A stretch of DNA of 64,000 nt from Nothopassalora personata (GCA_033816765.1 CM066287.1:1550001-1614000); one strand, 5' to 3'; counted from the first letter of the stretch, positions 1 to 8,649 are shown. The notes: generated from the sequence alone by a model not told the origin. Numbers and translations are program-made.

Positions 1-244
1 CGGAACGGGGCGACACGATGCACTTCGGACGCTCGGCGAGGGCAGGGACCCTTGCGGCACGGCAATGATGACAAGGAGCCATTTCAACACCGGTTCTCTC
101 AATATCGATGGCGAGCGCCTTTCTTCGAAGAGATGTTTTAGAAAACGATTTGGAGGAAGACATTGCGGGTGCAGCTCGAAACATACGGTGACAAGCGGGT
201 TATGTAAGAAGTTCCGGGACGGAACTAGACTAAGAGGGGGATGG
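1..244 (+). mobile_element. 3' internal end of an upstream, tandem copy of the Gag-only LTR element
   Basis: Bases 1-244 repeat bases 2149-2392 at a constant offset of 2148, and the identity continues through the following LTR. The stretch contains the N-terminal part of the antisense ORF on the - strand and a purine tract just before the LTR. The window therefore opens inside an upstream copy whose 3' LTR is also the 5' LTR of the next copy. I saw no mismatch by eye. Confidence 0.85.
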
Positions 245-585
245 TGTTACGGTTCGGTTCAGGAAGAACCCACAGCCACTCATTCTTCGGGAAGGACCGA
301 AACTGAGCAGGTCGACTTCGCTCAGACTGATCAGCTCAGTGATCAGTTCGCTCAGTCTGCTCAGTGATCAGTCTGCTCAGTCTGATCAGTTACGCCAAGA
401 CATGGCACTATATAGACGACGCTTCTTTACGAGTAGATAGGAGCCTCGTGCTCAACTCAAATCAACACTCTTGTGTTAAGTTGCAACCTTGTAGTGAACT
501 CTCGTTCACACTACTTTAGAGACATATCGAGGATCGACACTTCCTAGGCCACCCACGTGACGAGGGACAAGGCCCAACCGCAACA
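245..585 (+). repeat. 5' LTR (shared with the upstream tandem copy)
   Basis: This 341-bp repeat has near-inverted termini (TGTTACGG at the left, CCGCAACA at the right). Positions 308-388 are a cluster of short repeats built on CTCAGTCTG and TGATCAG, typical of an LTR enhancer region. A TATATA box lies at 410-415. It matches 2393-2733 base for base by eye. Confidence 0.9.
410..455 (+). promoter_or_regulatory. LTR core promoter: TATA box and probable transcript start
   Basis: A TATATA at 410-415 lies about 35 bp upstream of GTGCTCAA at 448-455. The same arrangement, with nearly the same bases, recurs in the solo LTR at 19356-19673, whose outer parts are otherwise different. I infer that the start of the retroviral-type R region is near 447-449. 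Confidence 0.5.
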
Positions 586-587
586 CT

Positions 588-595
588 TTGAGCAC
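588..595 (+). promoter_or_regulatory. Candidate self-complementary primer binding site
   Basis: The sequence just inside the 5' LTR does not start with the TGG expected for a tRNA CCA-end primer. It contains TTGAGCAC (588-595), the exact reverse complement of GTGCTCAA at the inferred 5' end of the transcript (448-455). Tf1 of fission yeast primes reverse transcription with the 5' end of its own mRNA, and this layout fits that mechanism. Only eight bases pair, against eleven in Tf1. Confidence 0.45.
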
Positions 596-624
596 CAAAA
601 GCCGCGGGGAGTGCTATCGATTAT

Positions 625-1614
625 ATGTCTGGGAGAGACGCTACCCGGAGTCCGTCACGACAACAGCCACAGTCAACTGGCATCACGGAACGAATGAGCG
701 AAATGTCGATTACAGGAAGCAGCAAGAACAACAACACTCCTATGGGCATGCTGAACCCATTGGACCACCACCGTGCACCTAAGGTGTCCACGCCGGAGAC
801 GTTCGACGGGACTAAGGACAAACTGGAGGCTTTTCAACTGCAGGTTCAGTTGTACCTTCACTTCAACGCACACCAGTTTCAAGGCGAGGCCAGCAAGGTC
901 TTGTACGCCGCATCCTTCCTACGTGGAAAAGCAGCTAGAGGATTCCGACCATACCTCAAGGACTGGCTCCATAACCAGGGTGAGGGGGAAACACCGAAAA
1001 CGGAGACTCGAAAAATTTTTCACGACTACGACGAGTTTGAGACGAAACTCGATGATCTATACGGGATACCTAATGAGGAGGTATACGCCGACCGACATAT
1101 CCGACAACTTCGACAGACCACTTCTGTAGCGCTATACGCCTCAGAGTTCCAAGGATATGCCGCCGACCTGGAATGGAACGACGCAGCACTGCGATCGCAA
1201 TTCTACCTCGGACTAAAGGACAATGTCAAAGCTGAGCTATCCCGAAACGCCAGCGTCGTTACGCTAGGGGCGATGATTAAGGTAGCAAAGGAAATCGACG
1301 AAAGGCTCCAGGATTTGAGATACGACCGATTCGTACAGCCTGGATACCAGAGACCCGCCGCGGGCGGAAGAGGGGGCTTCAAGGCCAGAAGTCAGGACCC
1401 TAGTTACGGAGACCCAATGGAATTGGACGTAACGGAGCGTAGGACAGGAAGGGGGCTGAAGAGCAAAGGTTCCACCTGCTACGTATGTGGCGAGCAAGGC
1501 CACTTTGCAAAGAACTGCAAGAAAAAGAACATGGTTAGCCGCGAGTTCAACGCAATGATTCGCGAAGAGAATACATACCAGGAATGCGAGAACTTCTTCT
1601 CGAAATCTGCCTAG
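625..1614 (+). CDS. Retrotransposon Gag polyprotein with zinc knuckle
   Basis: This 329-residue protein is the structural Gag of an LTR retrotransposon and would form virus-like particles in the cytoplasm. Residues about 55-220 match the retrotransposon gag fold, opening with a TPETFDGT segment and continuing through helical stretches rich in LYG and RQLRQ motifs. A CX2CX4HX4C zinc knuckle (CYVCGEQGHFAKNC) lies at about 285-298 and would bind RNA. The first ATG in the frame lies 40 bp after the LTR. The frame closes with a TAG directly after the knuckle domain, so there is no fusion to protease or pol. Base use is normal for the genome and no RIP stop codons are present, in contrast to the pol relics to the right. 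Confidence 0.9.
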   Translation: MSGRDATRSPSRQQPQSTGITERMSEMSITGSSKNNNTPMGMLNPLDHHRAPKVSTPETFDGTKDKLEAFQLQVQLYLHFNAHQFQGEASKVLYAASFLRGKAARGFRPYLKDWLHNQGEGETPKTETRKIFHDYDEFETKLDDLYGIPNEEVYADRHIRQLRQTTSVALYASEFQGYAADLEWNDAALRSQFYLGLKDNVKAELSRNASVVTLGAMIKVAKEIDERLQDLRYDRFVQPGYQRPAAGGRGGFKARSQDPSYGDPMELDVTERRTGRGLKSKGSTCYVCGEQGHFAKNCKKKNMVSREFNAMIREENTYQECENFFSKSA

Positions 1615-1723
1615 CAGAAACAACCTGAGGACAGCAAGGCATCAAACAGCGGCTTCTTGATTTGATGGCCTAGGACACAGAAGTCAATACAGCGACACAA
1701 AAACACGACTACTGGATAAGAAC

Positions 1724-2332
1724 TTACGACAAGGAGGCCAGCGGAGGGACGGTCCAAGGAAAGGAAGGGTCACACAGCTGTTCCCAATCCTGAGGCGGCA
1801 TCTGCCAAGGATCGAATTCCTTGCCAGAGGATGTCGTCTCAACGCCAGCAGCACCTTCCCCCTCCCGATCCTCAGCCTCAAGCTCTTCAAGCTCCTTCGC
1901 CACGGCATCGTCGGCCTTGCCGGATGCGAGGCGAAGCTGCTTGCGAAGACAAATCTTCTTGGCCTTTTGGCGTATGATACGCTGGGCCAGCTCGGCTTGC
2001 TGATGGAGAAGCTCCACCTCCTTCTCCTCCGCACGCTCGAGCTCACGTTGGAGACCGTCACGGATATCGCGAAATTTCGTCCACTCGTGTGCCGAAAGTG
2101 TCACATCGCAATCGGAGTATCCTTTGCGTATACACTCTGAGCATTTTCCGGAACGGGGCGACACGATGCACTTCGGACGCTCGGCGAGGGCAGGGACCCT
2201 TGCGGCACGGCAATGATGACAAGGAGCCATTTCAACACCGGTTCTCTCAATATCGATGGCGAGCGCCTTTCTTCGAAGAGATGTTTTAGAAAACGATTTG
2301 GAGGAAGACATTGCGGGTGCAGCTCGAAACAT
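1724..2332 (-). CDS. Antisense CxxC-type ORF of the Gag-only element
   Basis: This intact 202-codon ORF runs against gag and ends close to it. Near residues 38-72 it has CHHC, then C, CSEC and C spacings that look like a small zinc-binding module. A Glu/Arg-rich coiled-coil stretch follows (about 90-135), then an acidic tail. I do not know its function. A decayed version of the same protein, with the same cysteine spacing after an MSSSS start, sits in the same place (between pol and the 3' LTR, antisense) in the RIPed Gypsy element at about 6600-7146. That argues it is a true component of this retroelement lineage rather than a chance frame. Either the ATG at 2332 or the one seven codons later (MSSSKSF) could start it. 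Confidence 0.6.
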   Translation of the reverse strand: MFRAAPAMSSSKSFSKTSLRRKALAIDIERTGVEMAPCHHCRAARVPALAERPKCIVSPRSGKCSECIRKGYSDCDVTLSAHEWTKFRDIRDGLQRELERAEEKEVELLHQQAELAQRIIRQKAKKICLRKQLRLASGKADDAVAKELEELEAEDREGEGAAGVETTSSGKEFDPWQMPPQDWEQLCDPSFPWTVPPLASLS

Positions 2333-2379
2333 ACGGTGACAAGCGGGTTATGTAAGAAGTTCCGGGACGGAACTAGACT

Positions 2380-2392
2380 AAGAGGGGGATGG
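2380..2392 (+). promoter_or_regulatory. Polypurine tract
   Basis: AAGAGGGGGATGG abuts the TGTTAC start of the 3' LTR, which is where the plus-strand primer of LTR retrotransposons lies. A comparable tract (AAAAGGGAGATAG) precedes the LTR at 7222. Confidence 0.7.
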
Positions 2393-2733
2393 TGTTACGG
2401 TTCGGTTCAGGAAGAACCCACAGCCACTCATTCTTCGGGAAGGACCGAAACTGAGCAGGTCGACTTCGCTCAGACTGATCAGCTCAGTGATCAGTTCGCT
2501 CAGTCTGCTCAGTGATCAGTCTGCTCAGTCTGATCAGTTACGCCAAGACATGGCACTATATAGACGACGCTTCTTTACGAGTAGATAGGAGCCTCGTGCT
2601 CAACTCAAATCAACACTCTTGTGTTAAGTTGCAACCTTGTAGTGAACTCTCGTTCACACTACTTTAGAGACATATCGAGGATCGACACTTCCTAGGCCAC
2701 CCACGTGACGAGGGACAAGGCCCAACCGCAACA
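2393..2733 (+). repeat. 3' LTR of the Gag-only element
   Basis: A direct copy of 245-585 at offset 2148. It ends in CCGCAACA, after which the sequence changes at once to RIP-mutated Gypsy protease sequence. Confidence 0.9.
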
Positions 2734-3338
2734 TAGCTACCCTAAAGAAGAAATGGGGTTACGAGTTAATCGCGGTAAACGGATTATCGTTACCTAGCGT
2801 AGAATAGGAGACGATACTATTGCTACTAGCTATCTAACAGTACTACGAGAATATTACCTTAGATGTTACTAATATAGCTAGTTATAACATAGTATTAGGT
2901 ATGCCTTAGTTAAGAAAGCATAATCTAGTAATTGACTAGAGAAGAGGAGTACTTACATTTAGGGAATGCGATTGCGTTGTCGACATTCAGCCTACTTAGT
3001 AGTAGCGTTTACTAGTAGATAAGGCAAGGAAACAGCTAAACGAGATATAGCTTACGCCGAATAGAAGGATAGAAGAACTACCTTCGACCGGGATAGACAC
3101 TAGCGTAGGGCCGCCGGGTTACGAAGTTATTAGAAGTAATAGAAGTAACGTACTATCGAAGAATACTAACATCTTAGAGTTAAGTATTCCTAAGGAGTAT
3201 CGCAAGTGGTCGCGACTCTTTAAAGAGGAAAGAGGCAAAACCGCCTTACCTAAGCACCGCCTATAGGATCACAAGATTAACATTCAGCTAGGGAAAGAGC
3301 CTCTATAGGGACCCCTATATCAAATGTCTAAGAAAGAG
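2734..3338 (+). pseudogene. Gypsy protease/linker relic
   Basis: Conceptual translation of the frame beginning at 2736 gives a retropepsin C-terminal block around 2880-2990, including the LGMPWL..HN pattern (Trp codon now TAG) and a VID-(stop)-RRG segment. The end of this stretch reads LSIPKEY..WSRLF, which is the segment leading into reverse transcriptase. Stops occur every 10-30 codons. The frame resumes at 3779, on the far side of the inserted solo LTR. Confidence 0.65.
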
Positions 3339-3773
3339 TGTTACGGTTCGGATGAAGGACGGTGCAGGACGTGGCATGGGGAGGAAGAATCAGAAGACAC
3401 GAACCAATCGCTAGGAAGAGAAAGGGACCCCACGTCCGGGTCACGTGCACGACCGCGCGCTTAGTGCATGGTCGAACACGACCGCAGAAGTAGCGTATGG
3501 ACGTACACGACCACACGACCAGACGACCGGTCGAGTGGACAGACGGACATCTAACACCGGATGGCATACGAACCTCCTTTGTGTTTAGGAACGCTAGAAA
3601 CCCTTATGGTTCTGATGCGTTCAACTCATGTTACTATCTCACTGATTGGAATACAACTCTTATTCCTATCATTCATCTTCGCTCAGCTTGCTTCAGCCTC
3701 TCCAAAGAATAATACCGCCACGTGACTTGACTTATCTCTCTTTTGAGACTAGCCCTGGAACGAGACAATAACA
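3339..3773 (+). repeat. Solo LTR inserted in the Gypsy pol relic, with 5-bp target duplication
   Basis: A 435-bp unit beginning TGTTACGG and ending ATAACA is flanked on both sides by AAGAG (3334-3338 and 3774-3778). The pol reading frame continues across it if it is removed. The last 200 bp match the end of the LTR at 7222-7630, while the first 230 bp do not. Unlike its host it still contains CA and TG dinucleotides, so it arrived after most RIP. Confidence 0.85.
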
Positions 3774-3778
3774 AAGAG

Positions 3779-6412
3779 CTATAGACCCTACGAGAATAGC
3801 TAAAGGAGAAGCTAGCTAAAGGATAGATAAGAAGATCCACCTTAAGTGCAGGAACTCTATACATGTTCGTTCTAAAAGTAAACGGGAAGTTACGACTCGT
3901 ACAAGACTATAGGAAGTTAAACGAGATTACGATTAAGAACCGATACCCGCTACCTAATATTAAAGAAGCATAAGATAGATTAACCGGATCGGACTAGTAC
4001 ACGAAGATTAACCTACGAGATGCCTTCTACGCTATACGGATAGTAGAAGGAGAAGAATGGAAAACCACTTTTAGAATAAGATACGGACTCTACGAATTCT
4101 TAGTTATACTAATAGGATTAACCAACGCACCCGCATCATACTAGGACCTTATTAACGAAACACTTAGAGACCTACTCGACGTATACGTTATCGCCTACAT
4201 AGACGACATACTGGTCTATACGAAAGGATCCCTATAGAAACACATAAGACAAGTCTAGGACGTCTTCGAACGACTTACGCAATTAGGATTTAAGACGGCA
4301 CCCGAGAAATGCGAATTCTATAAGAAAGAAGTTAAATTCCCAGGCTTTATTATTAGTACTATAGGGATAACGATCGACCCTACGAAGACACAGTTAATTA
4401 GAGAATGGCTAGAACCGAAAACAGTTAAGGACGTACAATCATTCCTTAGACTAGCGAACTACAACCGGAAATTCATTAAGGACTACTTAAAGATAGCAGC
4501 ACCAATAACGATGCTTATAAGAAAGGACGTCACTTAGAAATAGGGAAAAGAACAGATTAAAGCATTTAAGAAACTTAAGGAATAATGCGCTTTAGCCCCT
4601 ACGCTTCGACTATTCGATAGTAGTAAGGAAGTCCACATCGAGACCGATACGTCTAATATAGCAATAGGCGCGTGTTTAATATAGACACATGATAGGTAGA
4701 GACACCTAGTAGCCTATTACTCCCGGAAAATGACTATAGCGGAATAGAACTACGACATCTATAATAAAGAGCTTCTAGCCATTATTGCTACTATGCAACA
4801 TTAGAGAGTATGTGTCGAGGGCCTACCGAAGTTAACGATTCTTTCTAACTATAAGAATCTTACGTACTTCATAACGACGAAAGAACTTACCCGAAGGCAA
4901 GCCCGCTAGTCGGAGCTGCTAGGACAGTATAAGTTCGAAATTAAATATACTCTAGGAAGAGAGAATAGCCGCGCCGACGCGCTAAGCCGAAGAAGCGACT
5001 ATATAGAAGGAAAAGAACTAGTGCAACATAAGATATTAAAGACAAACCCCGACGGAAGTCTTAGTACAAACACGAGAGAATTTAATAACATCGTACGGAT
5101 ACTAGGCGATAAGGACGAACAGTTCCCTATATCGTAAGGGAAATACTAAGTACCGAAGGATCGAGAAGAAGAATGCATTTAACAACATTACGACGGACTA
5201 ACTTATAGACACCCTAGAACTTTAAAAACTATAGACCTAATATAGCGCAGTTTCTCATTTCTATAGATAAGACTTAAGGTGTTACGCTATATTAAACAAT
5301 GCGTACACTACTAACGAAACAAGGCTACGAGACATGCAAAATACGGTTACCTACAGTTTAGGATACTACCGACGAAACCATGGGACGAAGTTATAATAGA
5401 CTTTATTACGAAACTCCCACCGTTAAGAGATTAAGTTACGAAACAACTATACGACATAATACTAGTTATGGTTAATAGACTTACGAAATACGCATACTTC
5501 ATTCCTACATTAGAAACGTACAATGTAGAGTAGCTCGGATACCTCGTACTAGATAGACTTATCCAATACTACGGATTCCCTTAAGCGTTTATAACGGACA
5601 GAGACAAGCTATTCACATTAAACTACTAGAAGACGCTTATAGAAACGATCGGAATCAAATACAAGCTGTTAATAGCATATCATCCGGAGATAGACGGACA
5701 AACCGAAAGGATAAATTAAACGCTAGAACAATACCTACGACACTATATCAACTATGCATAAGACAACTAGGTTTTATTACTGCTAATGGCGTAGATTGTA
5801 CTAAACAACTACAAATTGGAGACAACTTTAACGACGCCATTTTATACGAACTTTAGTAAAGATCCTAACCTATTCGGAACACCTAGATCCCATCTATAGG
5901 CCGAGAGAGCAATTGTGACGACGGATACTCTTAAGGAAGTGTATAAAGAAACACGTAAGGCGATCGAAGATGCATAACGAAAACTGTCTTAACAACGGTA
6001 GGACACGAGAAAAATAGCACCTCTACTAAAAAAGGGGGATAAGGTCTATCTCCTTACAAAAAACTTGAGAATAAGAAGATAGACTAAGAAACTAGATCAC
6101 GTTAAGGTCGGACCATTTTTAATCGACAAAGTCGTAGGACTAGTTAACTATCGACTACGACTACTACCTAACGTAAAAATCCACCCAGTCTTCTATATCT
6201 CTAAGCTGGAACCCGTAGACGCTAGAACACCTTACTAAGAGAGCTTCTATTTTGAGCCGGAAGTAGAAAACGAATTTAAAGTCGAAAAAATCCTAGATAA
6301 AAAGGGTTAGCGATACCTTATTAAATGGAAGAGATACGACGAATTAGAAAATACCTAGGAACTAAAAGAAAACCTACGAAACTGTTAGTAGAAGATTCGG
6401 GAGTATTAAAAC
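3779..6412 (+). pseudogene. Gypsy pol relic: RT, RNase H, integrase, chromodomain
   Basis: One frame can be followed with only RIP-type stops. Reverse transcriptase spans about 3860-4500, with YIDDILVYTKG at 4196-4228. RNase H lies around 4590-5000 with DTSN and an ADALSR end. An HHCC-like zinc region and the integrase core follow at about 5190-5900, with TDRD and a GQTERIN segment. A GPF/Y-like block and an HPVFYISKLEP segment lie near 6110-6215. A chromodomain closes the frame (YLIKWKRY at about 6315-6340). Chromodomain Gypsy elements are known to target heterochromatin through that domain. This copy cannot be expressed as an intact protein. Confidence 0.8.
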
Positions 6413-6469
6413 GGTGCTTACTTAGAAGTAACTATACTATAAGACATAGTAACTTTTAAGTAAACGGAC

Positions 6470-6542
6470 GACTAGAGTAGGAATCGAACCTACGACCTTA
6501 AGAGTGTAGATAGCTTACGCTCTACTACTAAGCTACCTAGCC
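6470..6542 (-). pseudogene. tRNA-derived relic
   Basis: Read on the - strand, these 73 nt have a seven-pair acceptor stem (with two G-U pairs), TA at positions 8-9 and a D arm matching box A (TAGCTTAGTAGT). A perfect five-pair T arm encloses TTCGATT (box B GGTTCGATTCC). The D-arm differences from the eukaryotic consensus are CpA/TpG-type changes, as expected of RIP. The anticodon arm is two nucleotides too long and pairs poorly, so no anticodon can be assigned. It lies between the chromodomain and the antisense-ORF relic. Confidence 0.55.
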
Positions 6543-6599
6543 GATTAATAAGAATAGGGACACAACTTATAAATAAATACCCTTACGAAGGAGACGGCT

Positions 6600-7146
6600 A
6601 AGCTACCGACGGCACCGTCTCGCTAGAAGGAGAAAGCTAGAAGTCGTCCGGAAGACCTTCGACAGCACTCTAGGTCTAAGGAGACAAGGACAGATTAGGA
6701 GCACTAGGATCCGCGTCTACTATAGCGTACTCCTACGCCCCTAGATCCTCGTCTAGTAATAACCGATCTTCTAACGAACGACCCTCCGTAACCTTCTAAT
6801 TAACCGCATCTAATTGCTTACGAAGGCGCATTTCCTTTATATGCGCTTCTATTAAGGCATCCTGTCTTTCACTAAGAATCCTCTTCGCGGTATCTAGTTC
6901 CTATAACAATTTCTTCCGCTAAAGCGATAAGCGCTTCTACTCGCCCTCGGTTACCCTCGTATTACAACTCTTTAGATTCCGCTACTAGCACTCGGAATAG
7001 CGACTAGATGAGATGTACACCTTACACACACGGCCCTCCTTTTAACAAGAATTACACGGACGCATCGCGGTATCGCCGTTACGAAAGATCTACTAGGCTT
7101 TCTTCTTACGGCGAGCGGTAGATTTGGATTAGGAGGAAGAAGACAT
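6600..7146 (-). pseudogene. Relic of the antisense CxxC ORF
   Basis: From the ATG at 7146 the - strand reads MSSSS, a basic stretch, then Cys-x-x-Cys, a later Cys and a SEC block, interrupted by TAG and TAA. This is the same order as in the intact antisense ORF at 1724-2332. It occupies the same place relative to pol and the 3' LTR. The C-terminal limit is uncertain. Confidence 0.55.
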
Positions 7147-7221
7147 CGTTACGAGACACGAAAAGGAAGTACAACATAACTTATAAAGCTCTAGGACAGA
7201 GCTAGGCTAAAAGGGAGATAG

Positions 7222-7630
7222 TGTTACAGTTCTAATCTAGGGCTAAAGGAAGCTAACTAATTAGACCTCTACAATTGGTAGGCGCTTCCGCCCGAGAAGT
7301 GCTCTCTTACCCGTAGGAATAAAACTAAGGAACCGAGAGAGCAACTGAAGTGATCTCCTTAATCTCGTTAATCTCGGTAATCTCGAGAGAGCATAGAGAG
7401 CATAGAGAGTACGGAGAGTAAACGCTCTATCTCCTTTGTATTTAGGAACGCTAGAAACCCTTATAGTTCTAATGCGTTCAACTCATGTTACTATCTTACT
7501 AATTGGAATACAACTCTTATTCCTATTATTCATCTTCGCTTAGCTTACTTTAGCCTCTCTAAAGAATAATACCGCCACGTGACTTGACTTATCTCTCTTT
7601 TGAGACTAGCCCTAGAACGAGACAATAACA
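7222..7630 (+). repeat. 3' LTR of the RIPed chromodomain Gypsy
   Basis: It begins TGTTAC directly after a purine tract and ends ATAACA. Its U3 part contains short repeats of the type TCTCGTTAA and GAGAGCATA. From about 7431 on it aligns with 3571-3773 of the solo LTR, with differences that are C-to-T at CpA or G-to-A at TpG. Confidence 0.8.
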
Positions 7631-7840
7631 TTATGTTAGTTCCTAGGTATTTTCTAATTCGTCGTATCTTTTCTACTTAATAAGGTATTGCTAACCTTTT
7701 TTATCTAGGATTTTTTCGACTTTAAATTCGTTTTCTACTTCTAGCTCGAAATAGAAGCTTTCCTAGTAGGATATTTCGGCGTCTACGGGTTCTAACTTAG
7801 AGATATAGAAGACTAGGTAGATTTTTACGTTAGGTAGTAA
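7631..7840 (-). pseudogene. Inverted fragment of a second chromodomain Gypsy pol
   Basis: The reverse complement matches about 6170-6370: the segment before and through the chromodomain, including the PVFYIS and DELENT-like regions, with different RIP changes. It is a - strand copy cut by the LTR at 7630 and by the next element at 7841. Confidence 0.7.
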
Positions 7841-8206
7841 TGTCTACTTACTACCCTATGTAGGCCTGTCCGAGTTGTAGTAGTATAGAGCGGTGCTTAC
7901 GTAAGCAGGGGTATTTGCCGGTCCCGGGACCGGGAAATCAGGTCACGTGACGAGTAGCGCAGTAGCTAGATAAAATAAGAGGATTAGTAGACCTAAACCC
8001 CTATGCCCTCTACTCGAGAGGTATAAATTAAATTATTGCCCTTAATACTACGCTTATAATGCTTAGCTACGTAGTATATATCTTAATAGCTATACTAGGT
8101 CCTACTAGCTTACCTAAATGTCTAATTAAACCTAAATGAAATTAGGGCAAGTTAGACCTAAGGGACCCCCTCTAAACCTAAGGCTAACATAATCTATTAG
8201 TCGTCA
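7841..8206 (-). repeat. 3' LTR of the 12.2-kb Gypsy
   Basis: It aligns with 19345-20032 over its whole length once the nested LTR there is removed. On the - strand it starts TGACGACT and ends AGTAGACA. It contains one copy of the 26-bp GC palindrome and a GTCACGTGAC palindrome. Its differences from the right copy are mostly CpA-to-TpA. Confidence 0.8.
7913..7938. repeat. GC-rich palindrome, copy 1 (in the 3' LTR)
   Basis: The core CCGGTCCCGGGACCGG is flanked by an AT arm, here imperfect (ATTTG / GAAAT). The core contains no CpA or TpG, so it is immune to RIP. Confidence 0.85.
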
Positions 8207-8649
8207 ATATATCCTCCCCTATTACGAACCTATCCTTAGGTTCTAAAGTAGTAAGCCCGGGCACTATAGGTAGCTTAGTTAGTCGCTATAAGCTAAGGTA
8301 GTCTTATAGTAGTATAGTAGCTTACCCTACTATTTAGCTTAATATATAAGATGTTAGGCAATCCTAGGGCCTACTAGCGACAGTTTATAAAAGTCGAAAG
8401 GATTTCTTTAATAGAGACCGTAATAGTAACGTTAATAATCCGCGACTCGCGCCCGTCGTACTACGTTGTCGCATACTACGAAACTAGTAAGGGATTAGGT
8501 AGCTATATTAGCATTAATCGAACGGGCTAGATAGTCGAATAATGTAAACGCCATTTATAAGACAAGTGAGTGTTAGTACTAGTAACCTAATAAATCTAAA
8601 GGCGAGTCTATCGCGTAGCTAGAAAGTAAGTTAAGGGAAGATAAGTAAC

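Larger units (their letters stand above)
245..2733 (+). mobile_element. Non-autonomous Gypsy-like LTR retrotransposon (gag plus antisense ORF, no pol)
   Basis: Two 341-bp direct repeats, beginning TGTTAC and ending GCAACA, bound an 1807-bp internal region. That region holds one sense ORF (Gag) and one antisense ORF, and no protease, reverse transcriptase, RNase H or integrase sequence. A primer-binding candidate follows the left LTR and a purine tract precedes the right one. The LTRs look identical and the ORFs are intact, so the copy is young and has escaped RIP, unlike everything on its right up to 23 kb. Mobilisation would need enzymes supplied in trans. The flank at 2734 is the protease region of a RIPed Gypsy element, so this element (or the tandem array) inserted there. 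Confidence 0.85.
2734..7630 (+). mobile_element. RIP-degraded chromodomain Gypsy (chromovirus) relic, 5' end cut off
   Basis: From left to right it holds the aspartic-protease end, reverse transcriptase, RNase H, integrase and chromodomain in one frame, then a tRNA-like relic, an antisense-ORF relic, a purine tract and a 3' LTR. Nearly all internal stops are TAG or TAA at places where the family has Gln or Trp, as expected from CpA-to-TpA changes. The left part (5' LTR, gag and most of the protease) is missing because the Gag-only element begins or ends at 2733. A solo LTR splits the reading frame at 3339-3773. Confidence 0.8.

Noticed and set aside
3773..7222. Reading 3339-3773 and 7222-7630 as the two LTRs of one element
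   Set aside because: The left unit has its own perfect target duplication, interrupts the pol frame and differs in U3, so it is a later solo insertion.
8200..8206. CRISPR-like or integron-like regular spacing of the four palindromes
   Set aside because: Copies are 3.7-4.3 kb apart and two belong to paired LTRs; there is no spacer array, and the organism is eukaryotic.
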